This document shows positions 21,248-30,066 of a DNA stretch of 64,000 bases, piece after piece (position 1 is the first letter of the stretch; each line of letters starts with the position of its first letter). Under the pieces are notes generated by a model. It did no database searches, had not been told where the DNA came from, and worked only from the letters and a program-made list of their open reading frames with translations. The DNA lies in NCBI GenBank assembly GCA_030848705.1, contig CM061244.1, positions 50,509,190-50,573,189 on the forward strand, read 5' to 3'. This stretch comes from Heracleum sosnowskyi (lineage: Eukaryota; Streptophyta; Magnoliopsida; Apiales; Apiaceae). The translations under genes and the position numbers were made by a program.

Positions 21248-24200
21248 ATGCCTACTCGTTATGGACTACTTTCTAATGCTATGGGGCAAGGTCCAACCCA
21301 CCTTGTTTCTGACACAAGCATGCAACCTAAACAGTCTAAACAGTTAACAACCACCTCTACTGTCTCTCAAAAGACTTTAGTTGTACAATCAAAGAAATCA
21401 GCTAGAACGGATGTGTCTGGAAGGCAATCAGGTTCAAAGGATTTTTCCTCTACACCACTCACTAAAAAGAAGATACAAGGGGGTGTACAAGGGGTCCTGG
21501 TCAAGAAAGCTGATAAGGTTGTTAAGAATGTTCCTGTGAAAAGGAAGTTAAGGTTGATTGATGAAAGTGATTCAGAGGATGACTTACCTATATCCTCTGT
21601 GATGAATATGAACAAGGAAGTTGCTGATACTGCTACTAAAGCTGTGGTACCTTCATCAAAACCACAAAAGACAAGGAAATTATCAAAGAGCAGGTATCAT
21701 ATTCCTTTGACAGTGCAAATGAAGGATACTGATATTCAGACATCAAATCCTGATGTTAGTATTCCTGATGCAGCAACAAAAGTTGTCTCTATATCAGACT
21801 CTCCAGCCTCTCCATCTCACATTAGAGAAATTTCTTGGGAGAAGGTTTCTACAACTGCTTCCTTGGTTGGTCTTACACTTACATCAAAGAAAAAGAGGAA
21901 TGCAGAAGAGTTAGTCTATCAGAGACAGAAGAAGCTGAAAGGATCAAGCCCACAAGAACCTGAATTTCAGAGTAATTCAGCAGCTACTGTTGATCCTGCC
22001 ACACAAGAACCACTCAATCAAAGTTTGGGTGAAGGCTTAGCTAGTGGAATGGTCACACAAGAACCATTTTCTCAAAGGGAGAATGAAGACATCAACATTC
22101 CAGCTACACAAGAACCATCTTCTCAAAGTGAAGATGCAGGCAAAGCTACAGCTTCTGTTGAAAGATTGGTCGAGAACATTGTCAATGAGGGAAGCACACA
22201 AGAACCTTTAACTCAAAGTGTTGAAGAAGCTTCTGAACCTCAAGCTCCACAAGAACCATTGGTAGCAAATACTGATGCACGCATATCAAATCCTGACGAT
22301 GTTCATCCTGACGCTAGTGGTGCTCCTGATAATGAACCTATTTTGATACAGCCACTTCGTTCAAGACCAATGGATCATCCTATCTCAGAACCACAGGATA
22401 AACTGAAAGGTATTGCTATTCCTGATCCTGATATTACTCATGATACTGCTGATGATACTTCTGATGATAGTGATGATGATAATGAGAATCGAAAAGAGAA
22501 GGAACAGCTTGCTACAGCACTCAAAATTAGTCTTGGAACTAATTTTGGTTCATCAAGTACATATATGGCTAGCAATGCTTTCACTGGGAAAGATCAGAGA
22601 CAAGATTTTTCTACTCCTTCCTTTGATCCTACAGAGGCATTTAGACATAATGAATGGAACAATTCATGGCACATTTCTGATGAATCTATCAGTTTTTCTT
22701 CTGCTATTGAACATGCCTATAATGCAGTGAAGTCTATAGAGAATCAAGACTTGAAGAATCATCTGAAGGCTACTACTCTGTTATCCAAAAGCCTGAAAAG
22801 TGAGATTGATTCTATCAAGGGTTCAACTGAAAAAGTGAGGACTGATATCTTTAATAATTTTACAAAGGTGCCTACTACTTTACAACTAAGGGTAGTGGAA
22901 TCCCAAGTGAAATCTGTTGTTTCAGAACAAACCTCCATCAAACAACGAATTGATTCTCTGGATACTAAGGTAACTGAAATTCAAGCCTCTCTTTCCTTAA
23001 TTTTGCAATTATTGTCAAATCCTGATGTCAAAAAGGGGGAGAAGGTTATTCAGACAAAATGTACACCTGATCTAGTATTAAGAAATAATGATGATGATAC
23101 TGGAGATGATGGTGGTGACAAAGCGATACAAGGAGAAACCTCTGATACTGTTGTTTTGAAGTCTACAATCCAAACTTCTCAAAGTCAAACAACGCAGTCA
23201 ACTCATGTTTCTGATTCTGGAGTTAAGACAGTAAGAACATTGGTGCAATCTCAGATCCTGACGGAAGATCAAATCCTGACACCTGGTCATGGACAAATTC
23301 TTGCTACAATTCCTGAAGGTGATGAAGATGTGATTATTGATAATCCTGAAGATGCATCAAATTTATTCCAGAAGTTTTCTACAAAAGACGGCAGAATTGT
23401 TACTCTATATCACACTGATAAAAGAGTTCAACAATTATATGCAAGAAAAGCACTCTCTACAGCAAGTGAAGAATATCCAGATCTCTCACATGAAGAATTC
23501 TTGAGACTACAAAGAGAGACAATGGAAAGCTATACTGCTCCTGCTAGAGGTAGAGGAAGCAGAGGTAGGAGAGGTGCTAGAAGAAATAGAAGAGGTTCTT
23601 CAACTCAAACAGTACCTAGACAGACAAGGTCTAGAGGGTTAAGAATTGAAGAAATTCCTGAACCTATTCAAACTCTAGTAGTTCCTGACAGATCTACTTT
23701 TGGTGATGATGGAATTATTGAAGAAGAACCTGAATTGAGAAGAAAATCAAGAAAATCAACTCTCAGCAATACAAATCAAATTGAAGATTCTAATCCTGAC
23801 AATATTCAAGATCCTGACGAATCTGAAATTCTGCAAGAGGTTGATTTGATAATCTTATCTACTGTTGTTGATTGTCACAACAAAGAAGTAGATGAAGAAG
23901 AAGAAGCCAGAAGAAGAGATATTACAAAAAGAACATATGAAGATTTCAATCTCTATCTACAAAGGCTTAAACTTTCAAATGGAAGAAAATGGAGAAATTC
24001 AAGCAGACAAGAATCTTTACTTGAAAGAAGCTACGCTCATGAAAAGGAGAAATACAAGAAGTGGAAACATATTAGCACATTAAGTTGTGATACACCTATC
24101 AATTTTCAGTCTGGTGGAATTATTACAAGCGCTTCAAGTGTTGTTGATTTGTCTGATATGGCTAGATCAAAAACACTCTGGTTAAAGATGTTTTCAAATC

Positions 24201-24895
24201 TGAAGCAATTGTCAAGTAATTCAAGAGGAGGTATTGGACACAGAGATGGTGAATATCTGAATATGTCATATGTTGATCCTTACTCCTTGACAGAAATTGG
24301 AGGTACTTTAACTTCTGAAAACCTGAACAATTTATTAGCTGTTGATATAGTTATAGATTGTCATGATGGTTTTGAAAAGAAAGAAAAGCTTCTGTACTTC
24401 ATGAAAGATGGTAGTGTGAAGATTCTATCTATTCAAGATCTGCTGATGAAAACTACACAGGAACTGAAATATGTTCATTATCTGTTAAGATGGAAGAACC
24501 AAGTGTACAAAGAATGGAGTGACATGATTTTGTCAACTATAAGAAGAAGACTGGATGGAAACAGTAATTTCAATGGTAATTATACTCCCATGTACTTAAA
24601 TCAAAGAGGTCAGGATGTGGAAATGCAAAGGGGTACTGCTGTTAAAGAAGTAAATTTTGGCATGACTCATCTTTCTCTCAATCCTGATGGGAAGGAAATT
24701 GCTTATCTTTTGCTTGAAGAGCACAGTCTACAGAGAAACTCCATACAGAATCTCAGAGCAGCTATCTACCAGATTAATGAGGAAGATGGAGAACTCAGAA
24801 ATCTTAAGGAAAGACTGATTCAAATTCTTGAAGAAAAAGAAGAAAGTTTATTATCCAACTTCTTGAAGATGAATCTGTTCTATCACAAAGCTTAA
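21248..24895 (+). CDS. Element B env-like ORF, N-terminal domain missing
   Basis: 1215 codons from the first ATG at 21248; the frame is open from 21134 without an ATG. It lacks the roughly 230-residue N-terminal domain of the element A protein. Visible parts: Ser/Thr/Pro-rich acidic region; about five spaced TQEPxxQS-type repeats (21990-22260); DxD-rich stretch (22440-22490); coiled-coil heptads (22790-23010); VKKGEK, whose codons form an AAAAAGGGGGAGA tract (about 23028-23041); RGRGSRGRRGARRNRR basic patch (about 23545-23600); and a C-terminal domain shared with A (LLYFMKDGSVKI, SIQNLRAAIYQINEEDGELR). Sirevirus proteins at this place are called envelope-like, but I see no signal peptide or membrane span. 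NPD tripeptides recur where the AATCCTGAT word is read. Confidence 0.75.
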   Translation: MPTRYGLLSNAMGQGPTHLVSDTSMQPKQSKQLTTTSTVSQKTLVVQSKKSARTDVSGRQSGSKDFSSTPLTKKKIQGGVQGVLVKKADKVVKNVPVKRKLRLIDESDSEDDLPISSVMNMNKEVADTATKAVVPSSKPQKTRKLSKSRYHIPLTVQMKDTDIQTSNPDVSIPDAATKVVSISDSPASPSHIREISWEKVSTTASLVGLTLTSKKKRNAEELVYQRQKKLKGSSPQEPEFQSNSAATVDPATQEPLNQSLGEGLASGMVTQEPFSQRENEDINIPATQEPSSQSEDAGKATASVERLVENIVNEGSTQEPLTQSVEEASEPQAPQEPLVANTDARISNPDDVHPDASGAPDNEPILIQPLRSRPMDHPISEPQDKLKGIAIPDPDITHDTADDTSDDSDDDNENRKEKEQLATALKISLGTNFGSSSTYMASNAFTGKDQRQDFSTPSFDPTEAFRHNEWNNSWHISDESISFSSAIEHAYNAVKSIENQDLKNHLKATTLLSKSLKSEIDSIKGSTEKVRTDIFNNFTKVPTTLQLRVVESQVKSVVSEQTSIKQRIDSLDTKVTEIQASLSLILQLLSNPDVKKGEKVIQTKCTPDLVLRNNDDDTGDDGGDKAIQGETSDTVVLKSTIQTSQSQTTQSTHVSDSGVKTVRTLVQSQILTEDQILTPGHGQILATIPEGDEDVIIDNPEDASNLFQKFSTKDGRIVTLYHTDKRVQQLYARKALSTASEEYPDLSHEEFLRLQRETMESYTAPARGRGSRGRRGARRNRRGSSTQTVPRQTRSRGLRIEEIPEPIQTLVVPDRSTFGDDGIIEEEPELRRKSRKSTLSNTNQIEDSNPDNIQDPDESEILQEVDLIILSTVVDCHNKEVDEEEEARRRDITKRTYEDFNLYLQRLKLSNGRKWRNSSRQESLLERSYAHEKEKYKKWKHISTLSCDTPINFQSGGIITSASSVVDLSDMARSKTLWLKMFSNLKQLSSNSRGGIGHRDGEYLNMSYVDPYSLTEIGGTLTSENLNNLLAVDIVIDCHDGFEKKEKLLYFMKDGSVKILSIQDLLMKTTQELKYVHYLLRWKNQVYKEWSDMILSTIRRRLDGNSNFNGNYTPMYLNQRGQDVEMQRGTAVKEVNFGMTHLSLNPDGKEIAYLLLEEHSLQRNSIQNLRAAIYQINEEDGELRNLKERLIQILEEKEESLLSNFLKMNLFYHKA

Positions 24896-24993
24896 ACAGA
24901 TAAGTTGTTTCTGAACATACTCGTACATTTTGATACATGTTTTTGACATCATTGAATATTTGGAATCTATACTTTATTTCACAAAGTATGAGA

Positions 24994-25004
24994 TTGGGGG
25001 AGAT
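24994..25004 (+). other. Polypurine tract of element B
   Basis: TTGGGGGAGAT directly before the 3' LTR; primes plus-strand synthesis. A related tract lies inside the env-like ORF and GAGGGGGAG tracts lie in the pol linker (about 18018 and 18193). Confidence 0.85.
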
Positions 25005-25607
25005 TGTTAGATCAGAATTCAATGATCGTCAGAAGCTAGACTCAACTGATCAGGATTGCTGACGTCATCAGTATTGCATGGTCATCAGTATTTGATCAAG
25101 CGTCAGTATCTTATTGATCATCAGGATTCCTACTCAGACTATGATCAGGTTTGATCATCAGGACTTGAAGCTGATCAGGATTCCTACTTCGAGTTATATT
25201 TGGAGTCTAGATAAACATGGAAGTTTGTTCCTGGTTTGTAGAATGCAGCTATCGATTAAAGATATGTTTCTATCTTTGTTATGATTAGGACTTATCTTGT
25301 TATTGATAGAGAAGCTGTGTGCACTATATAAACACAGTTTTGGTTTCGATTTATGTATTCATCAGAGAGAGAGAACATAATCGGAGAGAAGCTCTTAAGA
25401 ACAGAATTTCTTGAGAGAGTTTTTGTAAGCTAGCAGCTCTTAAGAACATCAGAATTTCTTAAGAGAGTTTGTAACAGTTTTATATCAAAGTTAATAAAGC
25501 TGTTATTGTTATTGTTATTGATCTTTCATATTTGTGTTATATAAAGTCGAGAATCTTATACAATTGTATTCAACCCCCCTTCTACAATTGTTATTTACTG
25601 GGCAACA
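25005..25607 (+). repeat. Element B 3' LTR
   Basis: 603 bp, one difference from the 5' LTR by eye. It is followed by the CAAAC duplication and the resumed element A leader. Confidence 0.95.
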
Positions 25608-25679
25608 CAAACACCTTTCTACACATAAACTCTGTTAAGCTTTCGCATCAATTACTTGTTCTTTCTTCAAAATCTTCTA

Positions 25680-28600
25680 ATGGCAACCACAGCTTTCGTT
25701 TCGTCTGGGTTAGAGTTCGTTCCAAACAACTATACCGCACCACTAAACACTGCAAACGCACCAGAAGCATTTCATATGATTCAAAAGTTTCTTGCTCAGT
25801 CAGCGATTGGGCGTGCTTTAGTTGAACCAGCCAAACTTTCTGGTTTACAAATCAAGGCGTTCTGGGAGTCAAGGGTTTATGATGATGGTGGTGAAACTGG
25901 GAACCCATCCATAATCTTTGAGTTTGAAGAAACAGAGTATGTTATTACTGCTGGTACTGTTCGAGCTGCAATGGGGTTTCCTGAGTATCCTTCTTATACC
26001 ATTGGAATGGGTGACTTTGATTTGCTAAGGATGATGAGAGAGATTGGGTATTCTGGTCCCTTGAATAAAATTGGACAACTGAAGCGACCGTTCTTAAGGA
26101 AGGAGTGGAGCTTCTTCTTTGATTGCATCACGAGAACGTTCGGCAAGAAATGCACAAACTGGGATGCCATTCCAACGGACAGTCTGCAAATTGGGTATTC
26201 TCTATTCTATGATAATCATTTTGATTTTGCCCGACTTGTCTTGAATAATTTAGGAGAGAAAATGACAGAGAATAGAGGAGTAGTATACTTTTCTAGATTT
26301 TGTCAGACTTTATTCTCTTACTGTGTTGAAGGGGTAGATGTTGTTAATGAAGATATTTCTTGTTTTAAATTACACAAGAGAATATTCTCTGATCTCATTA
26401 ACAAAGATGTTAAGAAAGGAATTGTTGGAGACCTTTTGCTACCTGCTTCTGTGCAACAGTTTGTGGATGCTCAAGTAAATCCACAAACACAAGCTGAATC
26501 TCAACCAGAACCTTTAAACACAGAGTTATCTCCATCAACTTCTGTTAAACCTGTAAGGGGAGGTAGGACCAAACATATTGGTACTAAACCTGCGAGGAGA
26601 CCATCTACTGAAGCTGGGGTATCAAGACCTGAAGCGATGCCTCAGAAGACAAGGCTAAAGAAAAGAAGAGCCAATAGGGCAAAGTCTGTTGTTGAAGCCT
26701 CAGAGACTGAAACTGATGAAGAAACTCTTCATCAGAGAAAAAGAAGACTAGTAGCTGCACATCTTTTTGGTGCTATCAATGTCAATATGGACAGAGTTTC
26801 TGAGGAAACTGAAGCTCCTGCATCAGAGAATGAGGAGATTGTGACTGAAACTGTTCCTCAAGATACTCCTGCAATTGTTGTTGAGGAGGAAATTCTAAAA
26901 GCTGATGAGGACAGAGTGTTTGTAAACACTGAAGCTCATGAAGTGTTTGTTCCGGAGGATGCTGCAAATACTGCTACTATGATGGATTTGGATATAGAAG
27001 CTCCTACATCAATGGGTAATGATGTAGTTGAGGAAGCTGCTACTCATTCTGATAGCAGAGTTTTTGATATTGAAGCACACACCTCTATACATTCTGATCA
27101 TTATACAGAGGGTGTGGAAGCTGATCAAGTAACTGATCAGATAGAAGATTCTCTGGCCACTCACACTGAAATTATTTCTTGTGATCTTGACAAGGGTGCG
27201 GAGGTTAATCAGATGATAAAAGTCACTGCTGATGAGCTAAACTCTGAGAATATGATTCTTGAAGCTTTGCAACAATCTGTTGTTGAGATTGTTCAAAGGG
27301 AAGCAGAGGTTTTTGCTCAGGTTAACTCTGATATTCCTGAAGCTGTAGTAGAGGAGAAAATTGATGAAGCTGCACAGTTTACTGCTGAAAATATTCTTAC
27401 TGAAAATGAAGCAGACAATAATGAAGAAGCTGGAAATGATGCTGAGGGTTCTCATTCACACCCTAGTATTCAAGTTTCATTGGCTGATGATGTCAATAGT
27501 GATGAAGCAAGGGAAGTCAATAGACAGACAAATGAGCATTTTCAGAATATGTACTACAACAAATGGGCTGATGCAGATTGTGTCTTCCCAGCACAAAGGG
27601 CTGCAGATTTTCTATCTGATTCTGTCAAGAAGATCTCAAATACTGATGTACTTACAAGCTTACAGGCAACTGTTGTTCAAGTCAAATCTCTTAATAATAG
27701 ATTTGATGAGAATCAACAAATGCTTACAAATCTAAGGAATGAAGCCAGTATGAAGGATCTTACTTTTAAGTCTGACAGAACTTTTTATTATGCTATGCTC
27801 AAGCAGCAAGCCAAGGATTCTGAGGAAATTAAGAAGAGGCTTGGAAAAGTTGAGGAGAATCAGGCTGAAATGTCTACTCAATTGAATTCTATTTCTAATG
27901 CTCTAGAATTGCTGACATCAGTATTACTTTCTGATGATGTCAAAAAGGGGGAGAGTGTACCTAAAGACAAATGCAAAGACACTCAAGCTCTGAGACGGAG
28001 GGATGATTCTACTGATGGGGGAAGCAAAGAAAATAAAAGAAAGATTTTTGCTCAAAGGCAAAGCAGGACAAGAGTAAACTCTGATAGACAAACAAACTCT
28101 GATAAGATAAACTCTGGTGGCCAATCTACTTCGAAACTCAAGAGTTTAGTTGTTTCAACTAATCCATCTACTGATGAAGAGATTGCTGCTAAAATATTCA
28201 TAAAAGAGCATGGAAAGAATGTTACTATTGAAGATATCCAGGCTGAAGAGCAAATGCTTGCTGAGGAACACAAGAAAAATCTTGAAGCTGGAATCTACAA
28301 GAAACAGGAAATCAAGGCTCCTAGAAAGAAAGAAGTTGGTATTTCTATCAAAGAGAATACACAACAGAGTATACAATGTACAAGGAGACCTGTGATTGGA
28401 AACACTGATAAGGGTAAAGGCATAATGATTGAAGAGCCTAACCTGAAAAAGAAGATTTATTCAACCTCTGACATTGCTCAAGTTGAAACAAGATTAGCAA
28501 AATCAACCTCTGACGCTGCTCAAGTTGATGATACTACTAAAGTTATGACAACCTCTGACGTTGCTCAAGTTGTACAGAAATCTACACAACTTCCAGGATT

Positions 28601-29351
28601 CTGCAAACCAAAAATTCTTGAAGATTTAAAGCTTGAAGCTGTGAATTTCTCTGAAACCAGAACAGTATTGGGAAAAGAAGCCTATGATAAATCTGGACTG
28701 GGTTCACACAGAGAGAGAAGAACAAATAACAGATCTCAAGACAACATTTCACTGGCAGAATCTGGTATTATTACTCAAGAAAATCTTGATATGCTAGACT
28801 CTGTTCAAATGATCTTTCATAAGGTGTTGAAGAAGGAATTTTTGTTGTACTTTATGAATGATGGAAGAGTTTATAAGGTTGCAGAGTCTGATATAAATCT
28901 CAAATCTTATCAAGAATTGGAGTATGTTCTGTACTTGTTAAAAGTCAAAAATAGAAATACTCACAATGCTGCTTCAGTTATCAGAGAAAAGATGCTAAAA
29001 TCGAAGATGATGCTTGGAGGAGGAGTATCAAGTGCATACATTCCCAAATACAGAAATGCACATGGGAAGATTGTTGAGATGAAAAGAAACAGTGCTAAGT
29101 TCAGAACAGCACTGGGTACAAAAGTTCTTGAATTTAATTTAGAATCTGATAAAGCTCATTATATTAAGCTAGGGAATGAGATGAGGAAGAATTCCATCTA
29201 TTCTCTAAGAGCTGCAATTTATCAGACTGGAGAATTTGATCCAGAGTTGAAAGAAGTGAAGAAGATCATGGTGGAAGAGCTAGAAAGAGGTGAAAAGAAA
29301 TTGCTATCAGACTATATCAGGACAGTGCCTGATATTCAAGAAATCAAGTAA
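25680..29351 (+). CDS. Element A env-like ORF (1223 aa)
   Basis: ATG at 25680, 72 bases after element B ends; the upstream extension has no ATG. The N-terminal domain (about residues 1-240) has FVPNNYTAPLN, WSFFFDCITRTFGKKC and FDFARLVLNNLGEKM, typical of the envelope-like protein of plant Sirevirus elements. Then come an acidic linker rich in Glu/Ala/Asp, a coiled coil (about residues 690-750, EEIKKRLGKVEENQAE), VKKGES encoded by an AAAAAGGGGGAGA tract (27942-27954), a basic region, three TTSDxAQV-type repeats (28470-28570), and a C-terminal domain shared with B (LLYFMNDGRVYKV, SIYSLRAAIYQTGEFDPEL). No signal peptide or membrane segment was seen, so a true envelope role is doubtful. The ORF is intact. 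Confidence 0.85.
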   Translation: MATTAFVSSGLEFVPNNYTAPLNTANAPEAFHMIQKFLAQSAIGRALVEPAKLSGLQIKAFWESRVYDDGGETGNPSIIFEFEETEYVITAGTVRAAMGFPEYPSYTIGMGDFDLLRMMREIGYSGPLNKIGQLKRPFLRKEWSFFFDCITRTFGKKCTNWDAIPTDSLQIGYSLFYDNHFDFARLVLNNLGEKMTENRGVVYFSRFCQTLFSYCVEGVDVVNEDISCFKLHKRIFSDLINKDVKKGIVGDLLLPASVQQFVDAQVNPQTQAESQPEPLNTELSPSTSVKPVRGGRTKHIGTKPARRPSTEAGVSRPEAMPQKTRLKKRRANRAKSVVEASETETDEETLHQRKRRLVAAHLFGAINVNMDRVSEETEAPASENEEIVTETVPQDTPAIVVEEEILKADEDRVFVNTEAHEVFVPEDAANTATMMDLDIEAPTSMGNDVVEEAATHSDSRVFDIEAHTSIHSDHYTEGVEADQVTDQIEDSLATHTEIISCDLDKGAEVNQMIKVTADELNSENMILEALQQSVVEIVQREAEVFAQVNSDIPEAVVEEKIDEAAQFTAENILTENEADNNEEAGNDAEGSHSHPSIQVSLADDVNSDEAREVNRQTNEHFQNMYYNKWADADCVFPAQRAADFLSDSVKKISNTDVLTSLQATVVQVKSLNNRFDENQQMLTNLRNEASMKDLTFKSDRTFYYAMLKQQAKDSEEIKKRLGKVEENQAEMSTQLNSISNALELLTSVLLSDDVKKGESVPKDKCKDTQALRRRDDSTDGGSKENKRKIFAQRQSRTRVNSDRQTNSDKINSGGQSTSKLKSLVVSTNPSTDEEIAAKIFIKEHGKNVTIEDIQAEEQMLAEEHKKNLEAGIYKKQEIKAPRKKEVGISIKENTQQSIQCTRRPVIGNTDKGKGIMIEEPNLKKKIYSTSDIAQVETRLAKSTSDAAQVDDTTKVMTTSDVAQVVQKSTQLPGFCKPKILEDLKLEAVNFSETRTVLGKEAYDKSGLGSHRERRTNNRSQDNISLAESGIITQENLDMLDSVQMIFHKVLKKEFLLYFMNDGRVYKVAESDINLKSYQELEYVLYLLKVKNRNTHNAASVIREKMLKSKMMLGGGVSSAYIPKYRNAHGKIVEMKRNSAKFRTALGTKVLEFNLESDKAHYIKLGNEMRKNSIYSLRAAIYQTGEFDPELKEVKKIMVEELERGEKKLLSDYIRTVPDIQEIK

Positions 29352-29516
29352 AGTCCGATTGTAAGTTTTTAATATATTTTCTATTCTAAGTCAAATTTAA
29401 ACTCTGTTTTAAATTAAACTCTGTTATATGTTAAACACTGCATTTGTTACATGCTTTTGACATCATCAATTATATGTTTAACTTGTACATTTTATTATGA
29501 ACAAGTTGGGGGAGAT
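29352..29516 (+). other. Element A 3' non-coding region and polypurine tract
   Basis: Two AAACTCTG words (about 29399 and 29418) and a TTAAACACTG variant, then AAGTTGGGGGAGAT at 29503-29516 directly before the LTR as the polypurine tract. Confidence 0.85.
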
Positions 29517-30061
29517 TGTTAGATATAATTGCTGACGTTTGTTTATCAGTGTTTAAGCAACAGGTACTGACCAGAGTTTATCAGAAGCCGGTCAGAGTTT
29601 AATTAAACTCTGACAGGGTGAAGAGTTTAAAGGAAGCCGGTCAGAGTTTATTTAAAGTCTGACAGGGTGATAGTTGAATTAGCTGTCGGTGCTGAATTGA
29701 AGATTCTAGAAGCAATATATTCTGAAGATGGAAAGAAGCAGAATATATTGATACAGCTAAGGAGACGGAATAGAAGATAAGAAGCAATCCTTAATTGATA
29801 TAACTTGTATAGCTAATTTGTAGGAATATCAATTAGATAAGGATTGTGTAACTGTGTACTATATAAACACAGATAGGTTATCCCTAGAAGGGGCGCGATT
29901 ATTGAATTATTATTCTTGTAACCTAGAAGCTCTTTGTGATTCATTAACATCATAAAGAGAGAAGCTGTTAATACGATTACAGTTTTATTGATTCATAAAC
30001 AGTGTTCTTGATTATTGTTATTCTCATATATACTTGATTATATTGTGTATTCGGCCTAACA
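29517..30061 (+). repeat. Element A 3' LTR
   Basis: 545 bp, 3 differences from the 5' LTR by eye. The perfect palindrome is kept at 29591-29614. Followed by the GAAGG duplication. Confidence 0.95.
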
Positions 30062-30066
30062 GAAGG

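Larger units (their letters stand above)
13573..25607 (+). mobile_element. Element B: Sirevirus-type Ty1/copia retrotransposon nested in element A
   Basis: 603-bp LTRs at 13573-14175 and 25005-25607 begin TGTTAGATCAG and end GGGCAACA, flanked by CAAAC on both sides (13568-13572 and 25608-25612). The element is 12,035 bp with the same gene order as A: gag, pol, antisense ORF, env-like ORF, polypurine tract. The LTRs differ at one position by eye (T at about 13817, G at about 25248), so this is the youngest insertion in the window, as its nested place requires. Proteins are homologous to those of A but clearly diverged, so B is a separate family. Gag and pol carry three disabling lesions. Confidence 0.95.
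5060..30061 (+). mobile_element. Element A: Sirevirus-type Ty1/copia retrotransposon (contains element B)
   Basis: Two direct 545-bp LTRs (5060-5604 and 29517-30061) start TGTTAG and end CTAACA, and are flanked by the 5-bp duplication GAAGG. Without nested B the element is about 13 kb. Order: LTR, tRNA-Met primer site, gag, pol (protease, integrase, RT, RNase H), spacer with an antisense ORF, long env-like ORF, polypurine tract, LTR. The extra ORF after pol and the repeated polypurine-like tracts are hallmarks of the Sirevirus (SIRE/Maximus) clade. By eye the LTRs differ at 3 of 545 positions, so the insertion is recent. A frameshift in integrase makes this copy defective for pol. Confidence 0.93.

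Noticed and set aside
22413..22730. Second-frame ORF inside the element B env-like gene
   Set aside because: A shadow of GAT-rich codons read out of frame (Met/Ile/Leu runs).
21594..25000. Idea that the env-like ORFs are true viral envelope genes
   Set aside because: No signal peptide or membrane span could be seen in A or B; the proteins look like coiled-coil, charged internal proteins.
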